From positions 1 to 64,000 of the forward strand of contig CAZFZT010000001.1 of assembly GCA_964523675.1 (NCBI GenBank): a stretch of 64,000 nucleotides of DNA, written 5' to 3'. Source of the DNA: CAZFZT01 sp964523675. Its GTDB lineage: Bacteria > Planctomycetota > Phycisphaerae > Phycisphaerales > SM1A02. Positions 27,631-34,256 of the stretch are shown here, piece by piece (within the stretch, counting starts at the first letter, position 1; each line of letters opens with the position of its first letter). The position numbers and the translations under genes were made by a program. The notes under the pieces are model-generated. The model had not been told where the DNA came from. It ran no database searches and saw only the letters and a program-made list of their open reading frames with translations.

Positions 27631-28350
27631 ATGCCTGCGAACACAATGTCGAAACAACCGGTCGCCATCATCACGGGGGCCGGATCAGGGATCGGCCGCG
27701 CAATATGCGTGCTCCTCGCCAAAGAGGGTTGGCGTGTTGCCCTTGCGGGTCGCAATCGCTCACCGCTGGAAGAGACGATTGAGCACATACATGCTGGCCC
27801 GGATCACGCGCTGGTGGTCACCACCGATGTCACTCACCCGCGGGAAGTAACACACCTGGTCGAAGAGGTTGCAAGCCGGTTTGGTCGCATCGATGCCCTT
27901 GTCAACAATGCCGGGGCCGTTGAATCTTCTCCGATACCGGAGATGACGCAGGAACATCTCAAGCACATGTTTGCGGTCAACACGTTTGGGCCTGCACACC
28001 TGATTGCTCGTGTCTGGCCGGTGATGGCGAGGCAGGGGAGTGGATGTATTGTCAATGTCTCAAGCATGTCTGCGGTCGATCCGTTTCCCGGACTTGCTTT
28101 CTATGGCGCGGCCAAGAGCGCTTTGCACGGCTTGACATGCGGCATCGTCAATGAAGGCGGTCCCCATAACATTCGCGGATTCACGGTCGCGCCTGGAGCG
28201 GTCGAGACACCGATGCTCCGCGGGTTGGTGTCGGAGGACGAACTGCCGCCTAGCGCGGTGCTCAAGCCGAACGATGTCGCCCAAGTCGTCGTCGAATGTA
28301 TCCTCGGCCGAAGGGATGAGGATATCGGACGTCTCATTCAGGTCGCTTAG
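27631..28350 (+). CDS. Short-chain dehydrogenase/reductase
   Basis: 239 aa. The NAD(P)-binding TGAGSGIGRAI is near residue 17, NNAG follows near 93, and the catalytic Ser-Tyr-Lys set is visible in VNVSSMSA and YGAAKSALHG. No second Arg/Asp specificity motif was read with confidence, so the cofactor and substrate are open. AGGA at 27618-27621 precedes ATG 27631; ATG 27646 is an alternative. It is divergent from the AsmA-like gene, whose start is 51 nt away, so the two share a short promoter region. Confidence 0.93.
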   Translation: MPANTMSKQPVAIITGAGSGIGRAICVLLAKEGWRVALAGRNRSPLEETIEHIHAGPDHALVVTTDVTHPREVTHLVEEVASRFGRIDALVNNAGAVESSPIPEMTQEHLKHMFAVNTFGPAHLIARVWPVMARQGSGCIVNVSSMSAVDPFPGLAFYGAAKSALHGLTCGIVNEGGPHNIRGFTVAPGAVETPMLRGLVSEDELPPSAVLKPNDVAQVVVECILGRRDEDIGRLIQVA

Positions 28351-28556
28351 CGGGTTTTCACTCTCAAGGTCACCGGGAGACCAGACTACCGTGCGGTTTC
28401 TACCGTCTGCGCAGGTAATGAGGGGCGGCAAGTGGTCCGTACGGCTTGCAAGTGGGGTGTTTACATTCGATCTTTGGTGAGCGTGTCGCCCTGGCGTGCG
28501 GCACGCACACCATCGTTTGGATGCGATTCGGCGACCGCGTCGCCCCCGGAGATTGC

Positions 28557-29693
28557 ATGCTCCTTCGAGCACATCAGAGTGGATGCACTCAACCGCGGCT
28601 CCTGATCTTGAGCGATGACGCAGAACTCCTGCGGCTCATGATTGAGGGTTTGAACCGGCCGTGCATGAAGCCGGAACGGGTCGCTACTGACGACCCGTGC
28701 GGGGTCAGTTGCGAGTGCGGCCTTGACGGGCGGCCGTGCGTGCAAGTCATCGATTCGCTGCACCGGCTCTATGAGGGTGATCTTGAACGTTGGGATGTTC
28801 TGCTCTGCGGAAGCATGCTCGACGACGGTTCGGGATTTGACGCGCTGGCTTTTGCGCGCGGAATGAGGCCCGACATGCCGGTCATCATGACCGCGCCGCC
28901 CGGTGAGTCGGCACTGGCCGTCGAAGCCATCCGGGCTGGAGCCGCAGATGTCCTGCTGGCAACAGCAGGCAACATGCTCTCATTACCCCTCGCCATTGAA
29001 AAGTCGCTCGCCCAACATCGCACCAAGCGAGAGAATGAGCGGCTGCAGGCAGATCTTGCGAGGTCGGTGGCGGAGACAGCGGTGAAGAACCGGCAACTGG
29101 AGGCGCTGATCGAACAGCTCGAAACGATGGCGCGCACCGATGAATTGACCGGGCTGTGCAATCGCAGATGGTTCAATCTGATGCTGGAGCGCGCTTGGGC
29201 GGAAGCGATCCGCAGCGGGACGCCTCTCGCATTCGCGATGATGGACCTGGACGGGTTCAAGACGATTAACGACCACCGTGGCCACCAGCGAGGCGATGAA
29301 CTGCTCCGTCTCGCAGGTCGCGTCATTCAGGCCAACTCGCGCACCGTCGATTTGCCGGCCCGGTACGGTGGGGATGAGTTCTGCATCTTGATGCCTCATA
29401 CTCATGTCTGGGAGGCAGCCAAGGTCATGCAGCGCATTACAGATGCCTTTGCTGTTGCGATGCAGAAGATTGGCGAGGAAGGGCAATCGTTGAGCATGTC
29501 GGTCGGGGTCTCGCACATCGACGTCACCAGACCGTCGAATGCTGATCAGCTCGTCCTGCATGCTGACGAAGCGCTCTACGCAGCGAAAGACGCAGGCAAA
29601 CGTTGCATCATGATCCGCGAGCCAAGGCAGGCGGTCCCATTTGAGGAGTCGGTTCAGTCTGGAGCGCCGGTTCTGCTGGCTCCGAAGCCCTAA
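28557..29693 (+). CDS. Diguanylate cyclase (GGDEF) with degenerate receiver domain
   Basis: 378 aa. A receiver-like domain at about 13-140 has the acidic pair (LSDDAEL) and the DDGSGFDAL loop, but Gly85 sits where the phospho-accepting Asp should be. A coiled coil at about 150-190 is followed by a GGDEF domain to about 360: DELTGLCNRRWFN, MMDLDGFKTIND, GGDEF at 271-275, and RTVD at 262-265 in inhibitory-site (RxxD) position. It should make cyclic di-GMP with product inhibition but without phosphorylation control. GGAG at 28548-28551 fixes ATG 28557. The 4-nt overlap with smpB is tail to tail. Confidence 0.9.
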   Translation: MLLRAHQSGCTQPRLLILSDDAELLRLMIEGLNRPCMKPERVATDDPCGVSCECGLDGRPCVQVIDSLHRLYEGDLERWDVLLCGSMLDDGSGFDALAFARGMRPDMPVIMTAPPGESALAVEAIRAGAADVLLATAGNMLSLPLAIEKSLAQHRTKRENERLQADLARSVAETAVKNRQLEALIEQLETMARTDELTGLCNRRWFNLMLERAWAEAIRSGTPLAFAMMDLDGFKTINDHRGHQRGDELLRLAGRVIQANSRTVDLPARYGGDEFCILMPHTHVWEAAKVMQRITDAFAVAMQKIGEEGQSLSMSVGVSHIDVTRPSNADQLVLHADEALYAAKDAGKRCIMIREPRQAVPFEESVQSGAPVLLAPKP

Positions 29694-30181
29694 CTTCTCC
29701 TCACTGACATGGCGCGATCGATCTCGCGTCGTGTCTCACGCTTGGCGATGTCCTGCCGCTTGTCAGTCCTGCCCTTTCCCTTGCCCAGCCCGACAAGCAG
29801 CTTGGCCCGGCCGCGCACGAAATAGACCTTGAGCGGCACCAGCGTGAATCCCTTCTCACGACTCTTGGTCGCGAGCTTGTGGATTTCTCGTTTGTTGGCA
29901 AGCAGCACGCGCGTGCGCGTCGGTGCATGCTGATGGGCCTCGCCTGCTGGTGGGTACTCCGCAATGTGGGCGCTATGCAGGGTCAGGGCGAGCGGCGCCT
30001 CGGTCGCGCGGACATATCCCTCAGCCAAAGACATCTGGCCGGCACGGACCGATTTGATCTCAGTGCCGGTGAGTTTGATACCGCACTCGAGCGTGTCCTC
30101 GATGAAGTAATCGTGCCGCGCCCGGCGATTTTCGATCGTCGGCTCGTTGGTCTTCGATTTCTCCTTCCCTGACTTGGCCAT
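29690..30181 (-). CDS. smpB: SsrA (tmRNA)-binding protein SmpB
   Basis: 163 aa. Binds tmRNA and delivers it to stalled ribosomes for trans-translation. The barrel has RRARHDYFIEDTLECGI, TGTEIKSVRAGQMSLAEGYV and the later LLANKREIHKL, with the basic C-terminal tail GKGKGRTDKRQDIAKRE. ATG 30181 gives a normal length; the open frame further upstream runs into tRNA-Leu. The tmRNA gene itself was not found in this window. The smpB-tRNA-Leu gap holds two copies of a GC-rich palindromic repeat. Confidence 0.95.
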   Translation of the reverse strand: MAKSGKEKSKTNEPTIENRRARHDYFIEDTLECGIKLTGTEIKSVRAGQMSLAEGYVRATEAPLALTLHSAHIAEYPPAGEAHQHAPTRTRVLLANKREIHKLATKSREKGFTLVPLKVYFVRGRAKLLVGLGKGKGRTDKRQDIAKRETRREIDRAMSVRRS

Positions 30182-30208
30182 GAAGCACCAACATGGTGTG
30201 AATACGAC

Positions 30209-30268
30209 AGCCGCCTGCGGCTTGGCGCGACCTGTTTCGAGGTCTAGTGCGCGAAGCCGCAAGCGGCG
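30209..30268. repeat. Paired GC-rich palindromic repeat upstream of smpB
   Basis: AGCCGCCTGCGGCTTGGC (30209-30226) is nearly complementary to GCGAAGCCGCAAGCGGCG (30251-30268), so the two can form a long stem. The same 18-nt core (CGCCGCTTGCGGCTTNGC) recurs between queE and queD (31685-31702) and in the last codons of pdxA (53565-53585). Confidence 0.75.
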
Positions 30269-30270
30269 AA

Positions 30271-30356
30271 TGCCCAGGAGAGGACTCGAACCTCCACGGG
30301 ATTTTACTCCCACCAGCACCTCAAGCTGACGCGTCTGCCAATTCCGCCACCTGGGC
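30271..30356 (-). tRNA. tRNA-Leu (anticodon GAG)
   Basis: 86 nt with a long variable arm. Acceptor GCCCAGG pairs with CCTGGGC, with A discriminator at 30271. Anticodon stem CAGC/GCTG encloses loop TTGAGGT, with GAG. Variable arm TGGTGGGAGTAAAATCCCG, T-loop TTCGAGT. The 3' CCA is not encoded. Strand and anticodon are clear. Confidence 0.95.
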
Positions 30357-30699
30357 AGGTCCGGTTTGGGACGGGAAGTATATCGCGTTGGGCATGGTTG
30401 TCGAGTGGCGTCGAAGAGCTTGGCGCAGCGGGGCAAGACGCGCCGGCTGCCGCTGCTGGATGGCCGGAATGAGGACATCTTCCTTCTGCCTGCCCCTTCT
30501 TCGCCCCCTTCTTCAGTTCGTTCCTTGCGCACTCGACCCTTCTTTTTCCAGTCTGCACTGGCCTGAACCCGTTTTATGTGGCATCTTGTTGGTGTGGGAA
30601 ACGAGAGTCGGCGCGGCGGTCGCGGCGACCAGGTACATCAACACGAACGCGCCTGCGGGAGGGGATTCCGGCAGGGGCGTGGAATGAAGGGATTCCAAC
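30357..30699. other. Non-coding gap with a pyrimidine-rich tract
   Basis: About 340 nt without a convincing gene. 30377-30404 holds the tRNA-Leu promoter. 30481-30555 is strongly pyrimidine-rich on the plus strand (repeated CCCCTTCTT-like units) and resembles one arm of the short-period repeats seen elsewhere. 30590-30690 is unremarkable. Short open frames here look like chance. Confidence 0.6.
30377..30404 (-). promoter_or_regulatory. Candidate promoter for tRNA-Leu(GAG)
   Basis: Read on the minus strand: TCGACA (30404-30399), 16-nt spacer, TATACT (30382-30377). Both hexamers match the sigma-70 consensus in five of six positions. The predicted start is about 15 nt before the tRNA. Confidence 0.6.
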
Positions 30700-30972
30700 A
30701 TGGGGCCGCTTTACACAGCCATTATCCACTTGAGGGAGCCAGCGACACCGATCGTGCAACGGCTTGTGCTGCCGGCGCTGGGAGCAATTCCCGGAATTGG
30801 GGATACTGAGCACATTCCCGGTGAGGCCCTGCTCGCGGTCACCTTCGATGCTGAGCGGGCCCGGCTGCCGGACATCATTCGCGTGATCGAGGATGCTGGC
30901 TCTCCGGTTGCAGCGGTGGGGCAGCGGCTGGCGCGCGTGGCTCGGCGTCTGCGTGGCCACGCGCGGACCTGA
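30700..30972 (+). CDS. Small hypothetical protein, 90 aa, HMA-like pattern without cysteines
   Basis: Not recognised with certainty. The sequence alternates beta strands and helices (YTAIIHLREP, QRLVLPALG, LLAVTFDAE, LPDIIRVIEDAG), as in the beta-alpha-beta-beta-alpha-beta fold of heavy-metal-associated domains, but the CxxC metal motif is missing. Other ferredoxin-like folds fit as well. AAGGGA at 30686-30691 lies a few nt before ATG 30700. The gene is 17 nt upstream of queE and probably shares its transcript. Confidence 0.6.
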   Translation: MGPLYTAIIHLREPATPIVQRLVLPALGAIPGIGDTEHIPGEALLAVTFDAERARLPDIIRVIEDAGSPVAAVGQRLARVARRLRGHART

Positions 30973-30989
30973 TCGTCCTACGATTGCGT

Positions 30990-31676
30990 GTGTCTGAGCC
31001 GACGCTGCGCATCAATGAAATTTTCTTCTCGATTCAGGGCGAATCGACTTGGGCCGGCTTGCCGTGCGTCTTTGTCCGGTTGACCGGCTGCCATTTGCGA
31101 TGCACCTACTGCGACACGGAGTACGCCTTCCGCGAAGGGCAGACCTGCACGGTCGAGTCGATCATCGACGAAGTAGCCGCGTATGAGTGCGATCTCGTGG
31201 AAGTGACGGGTGGCGAGCCGCTCAATCAAAAGCGCGTGCATGAACTGATGGCCCGGCTTTGCGACCTCGGCAAGACGGTCCTGGTTGAAACCTCAGGCGC
31301 GGTGGACATCAGCAGCTGTGATCCGCGCGTCATCCGCATCATGGACCTCAAGACGCCCGGCAGCGGCGAGTGTGAGCGAAACCTGTGGAGCAACATCGAG
31401 CACCTCAATGAGCGCGATGAAGTGAAGTTCGTCATCACCAGCCGCGAGGATTACGAATGGGCGCGGGATGTGATCGCCCGGCACAAGCTTTCAGGCAAGT
31501 GCGGAGCGGTGCTTATGTCGGCGGTGCATGAGCAGCCGGCAGGTCTGGAGATCGCCGGCTGCGAAGGGCTCAGCCAGCGCGATCTGGCTGAGTGGATTCT
31601 CGAGGATCGCCTGCCGGTGCGCATGCAGACGCAATTGCACAAGTTGATCTGGGATCCGCAGATGCGCGGCGTATGA
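30990..31676 (+). CDS. queE: 7-carboxy-7-deazaguanine synthase
   Basis: 228 aa. Radical-SAM enzyme in queuosine/deazapurine synthesis: ring contraction of 6-carboxy-tetrahydropterin made by QueD, the next gene. NEIFFSIQGESTWAG is near the N-terminus, with cluster cysteines in CHLRCTYCDTEYAF. The SAM-contact segment is EVTGGEPLNQ. GTG 30990 is preferred; TTG 30984 is the alternative and both put the conserved core at the right place. queC and queF are not in the window. Confidence 0.94.
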   Translation: MSEPTLRINEIFFSIQGESTWAGLPCVFVRLTGCHLRCTYCDTEYAFREGQTCTVESIIDEVAAYECDLVEVTGGEPLNQKRVHELMARLCDLGKTVLVETSGAVDISSCDPRVIRIMDLKTPGSGECERNLWSNIEHLNERDEVKFVITSREDYEWARDVIARHKLSGKCGAVLMSAVHEQPAGLEIAGCEGLSQRDLAEWILEDRLPVRMQTQLHKLIWDPQMRGV

Positions 31677-31684
31677 TGCCTCTC

Positions 31685-31702
31685 CGCCGCTTGCGGCTTA
31701 GC
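31685..31702. repeat. Single copy of the GCCGCTTGCGGC repeat between queE and queD
   Basis: CGCCGCTTGCGGCTTAGC, 17 of 18 positions identical to the inverted form at 30251-30268. It lies between the queE stop and the queD start. Confidence 0.6.
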
Positions 31703-31717
31703 AACACTCGCTCACTG

Positions 31718-32080
31718 ATGCGCGTCCGACTCATCAAATCCTTCGGCTTCGAGGCCGCCCACTTCCTGCCTTCATTCCCAGACGGCCACAAGTGCCGGCG
31801 CATGCACGGGCACTCGTTCCGCGTGGATGTCGTCGTCGAAGGCGACATCCCGCAGGGGCAGCACCATCTCATCGATTATGGCGAGATTCGCGCGGTTCTC
31901 GAACCGCTGCGCAGTCAACTCGATCATCACTGCTTGAATGACATCGAAGGGCTGGAAAATCCGACGAGCGAGATGATCGCGAAGTGGTTGTGGGATCGCA
32001 TCAGGCCGCAACTGCCGCTGCTTGTGGAGATCCACGTGCATGAAACATGCACCAGCCGCTGCGAGTACCGCGGCGGGTGA
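31718..32080 (+). CDS. queD: 6-carboxy-5,6,7,8-tetrahydropterin synthase
   Basis: 120 aa, the normal size for QueD. Converts dihydroneopterin triphosphate to 6-carboxy-tetrahydropterin. Zinc ligands are His in FEAAHFLP and the two His of HGHSFRV. The active-site Cys sits in DGHKCRRMHGH. LDHHCLNDI and PTSEMIAKWLWD are conserved. ATG 31718 gives the canonical start (MRVRLIKSFGFEAAH). It directly follows queE in the same direction, 41 nt apart. Confidence 0.95.
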   Translation: MRVRLIKSFGFEAAHFLPSFPDGHKCRRMHGHSFRVDVVVEGDIPQGQHHLIDYGEIRAVLEPLRSQLDHHCLNDIEGLENPTSEMIAKWLWDRIRPQLPLLVEIHVHETCTSRCEYRGG

Positions 32081-32120
32081 GATGCTTGCGGCTTTGTGCT
32101 GTCGCTGCGATCATCACAGC

Positions 32121-32813
32121 ATGAACATCTACGTCGAACACGACACCCGCACAATCGCCGCACTCACGCGGCACGAAGCGCCTGGCTGCGACGGCGTCAT
32201 CGTCAAGCTCGGCGATCCGAGCGTCGTACTTGCATCTACCATGCGCTCCAATCCGCTGGGGAGCAATTGGCTCCTCGACGTTGACTGTCCCGGCGCGCGC
32301 ATCGTTTCCTGGTCGGGAACGCTCGGCGAAATGCTCCTCGATGCAGAGCCGCGTAATTGGATGAAGCCCGGCTTTGATGCGCTTCGCGCATTTTGCGACG
32401 AAGTGTCGCCGCAACTCGTAGCGCATGAGCGCACGCTCTGCTTCCAACCGCACGCACGGCATGTGCTGAGCGATGTGCAGGCAGCAATGCGATTCCTCAA
32501 TGATCGTGAGCAGGAGCCGTTCGAGATCGCGCTCGCGCCCGGGTCGCTGCTTGAAAGGTCCATGCTCGAGAAGATCGAAGATCATCTGCACCGCGCGTTT
32601 GAAGCGCTGGGCAGCAGGTGCTCGATGCTGGTACTGCACGACGCGTTGCCCGGCGAACAGGACGACGCGCCGCTCAACGCGGTGCCGCTTGGTCGAGGTG
32701 TTCTACCACAAGGGCTTGTGCGCGAGTTGATGGACCGCTATGTGCCGGATGAGACGCCGATTGTGCTCATGCCGCAGGCGATAGATGAGCAGTTAGCGTG
32801 GCTTGCATCGTGA
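32121..32813 (+). CDS. Hypothetical protein, 230 aa, alternating alpha/beta
   Basis: Not recognised. Strand-helix alternation (GVIVKLGDPSVVLAST, WLLDVDCPGARIVSW, SMLVLHDALPGEQ, TPIVLMPQAIDEQLAWL) suggests a Rossmann or TIM-barrel-like fold, perhaps an epimerase-like barrel, but no catalytic motif was seen. ATG 32121 lies 41 nt after queD, so it may be the last gene of that group. It converges on the unknown minus-strand gene at 32863. Confidence 0.65.
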   Translation: MNIYVEHDTRTIAALTRHEAPGCDGVIVKLGDPSVVLASTMRSNPLGSNWLLDVDCPGARIVSWSGTLGEMLLDAEPRNWMKPGFDALRAFCDEVSPQLVAHERTLCFQPHARHVLSDVQAAMRFLNDREQEPFEIALAPGSLLERSMLEKIEDHLHRAFEALGSRCSMLVLHDALPGEQDDAPLNAVPLGRGVLPQGLVRELMDRYVPDETPIVLMPQAIDEQLAWLAS

Positions 32814-32862
32814 CGGATGGGTTGACCCAACCGCTGCGCGTAGCCGCAAGCGCCAAGTCGAT

Positions 32863-33573
32863 TCAGAACCCGCCGGAGCGCATCACGTCGAGTGATTTCG
32901 GGAACGGATAATTGGCGAACGCGCCGGTGGGAGCGCACTCCCACATGCCCAGTGAGGGGTATACATCGCCACGGTAGCCCGCTTCGAACATTGTGCGCAG
33001 GACGACCTCGAACGCTGGTTCATCTTCGCCACCATCGCGCAGCCGGTTTGATTTCGCGCCGAGGAAACTCACCGATGCACACGGCAGGCGGTCATAGCGT
33101 CCTTCGAGCATCTGAGCGACCTTGCGGAACCCTTTCTTAAGATCATCGAGCGTGAAATACTCGCGGCCAGGTGGCCTGAGCAGCGCCAGCACCGTCACCG
33201 CATCAAGGTCGTATTTGAGGACCAACACATCGTCTTCCGCCAGCGACTTCGAGAACGTCTTCGCATGAGCGGTAATCGTTTGCGCGTTCCACTGGCTGGT
33301 CGGAAGCAGTTCTGCAAGTTCTCCGATAATGCCGTGGCTGTTGTCATCAGGATTGACGCCACAGACAAGCGTGCGGTAGCGGTGCGCGAGGAGGTCCGCC
33401 AGGAGGTGCTGGCCCCATTGGATACGAATCCGATCGGGGTCGGTACTCGCGACGCGCGGATCGCCTGCGGGCAGAAGAATCACGCGATCGGCGCGCTGAT
33501 CGGCTTGCAGCAGCAGATCGCCTTCTGCCTCGTAGATGCGCGGTTTGGATGATTGAATCGCGGTCCGGGTCAT
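32863..33573 (-). CDS. Hypothetical protein, 236 aa
   Basis: Not recognised. Soluble, mixed alpha/beta. Distinctive stretches are WGQHLLADLLAHRYRTLVCG and YPSLGMWECAPTGAFANYPF. No signal peptide or membrane helix. A strong GAGGAG ribosome site lies 7 nt before ATG 33573, which is preferred to the ATG at 33579. It is divergent from the DUF2314 lipoprotein gene, with a candidate extended -10 promoter in the gap. Confidence 0.7.
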   Translation of the reverse strand: MTRTAIQSSKPRIYEAEGDLLLQADQRADRVILLPAGDPRVASTDPDRIRIQWGQHLLADLLAHRYRTLVCGVNPDDNSHGIIGELAELLPTSQWNAQTITAHAKTFSKSLAEDDVLVLKYDLDAVTVLALLRPPGREYFTLDDLKKGFRKVAQMLEGRYDRLPCASVSFLGAKSNRLRDGGEDEPAFEVVLRTMFEAGYRGDVYPSLGMWECAPTGAFANYPFPKSLDVMRSGGF

Positions 33574-33603
33574 GCTCATTCTCCTCGTGATCGGTCTGCA
33601 GGC

Positions 33604-33612
33604 AGTATATCA
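33604..33612 (-). promoter_or_regulatory. Candidate extended -10 promoter
   Basis: Read on the minus strand: TGATATACT, a TGn extended -10 with TATACT at 33609-33604. No clear -35 upstream. Predicted start about 25 nt before ATG 33573, leaving room for the GAGGAG ribosome site. Confidence 0.45.
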
Positions 33613-33692
33613 TGCCGTGGTTGCTTCCACATTGTCTGATATGCGCAACGGCCCGAATCAGTTGCCGTTCTGACGTAATCTCGGAAACAAAT

Positions 33693-34256
33693 ATGCGATT
33701 GTTCAGTCTCATCCTGGGTTCCTGCGCTGCGATGCTCATGTTCTGCACCGGATGCGACGTGCAGCCAGTGCGAGAAGAGCCGGAGCCGGCACCGCCGCCA
33801 TCCCCTTGGCGCAGTGACCGAACGATCGCGGTGCCTGCGGGTGACCTTGACGAAGCGCTCGAAGCGGCCATCGCACAGGCGCAAGAGACAGTTAATGGTG
33901 CAAGGCAACAATGGGAGACGACGCCCGAATCCTTGCGATCGCGATGGGCAATCAAGTGGGCGGCTCCGACGGCTGACGGCGGTATCGAATACCTCTGGGT
34001 ACAGCCGCTGCATTGGTCGCCGTTTCGAATCGAGGGGCTGCTGGCAAGCGATCCAGTGAACGAATTGCACACCCCATTCGCTCGAAATGAAGAGACCCCG
34101 CTCAGCTCCGGCGATCTTGTGGCGCTGCCTATCGAGCAGCTTGCGGATTGGGTGCATTTCCTTGAAGGCGATCCTGACGGGCCGCGTGAAGGCGGGTTCA
34201 CAATCGAGGCGCTGGAATCTCGATTCGGCAAGCCGCCGGAGCGCGATCAGAATTGA
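33693..34256 (+). CDS. DUF2314-domain lipoprotein
   Basis: 187 aa. A signal peptide with a possible lipobox ends at Cys21 (MFCTGC), followed by a Pro-rich linker (EEPEPAPPPSP). The DUF2314 domain covers about 85-185: WAIKWAAPTADGGIEYLWV and the closing DWVHFLEGDPDGPREGGFT. The lipobox is atypical, with Cys at -3, so lipidation is likely but not certain. Function unknown. It overlaps the end of ubiD by 10 nt, tail to tail. Confidence 0.8.
   Translation: MRLFSLILGSCAAMLMFCTGCDVQPVREEPEPAPPPSPWRSDRTIAVPAGDLDEALEAAIAQAQETVNGARQQWETTPESLRSRWAIKWAAPTADGGIEYLWVQPLHWSPFRIEGLLASDPVNELHTPFARNEETPLSSGDLVALPIEQLADWVHFLEGDPDGPREGGFTIEALESRFGKPPERDQN

Noticed and set aside
28351..28556. Possible riboswitch before the diguanylate cyclase
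   Set aside because: Repeated GGCAAGTGG-like bits were seen but no known cyclic-di-GMP or other aptamer pattern could be fitted by eye.
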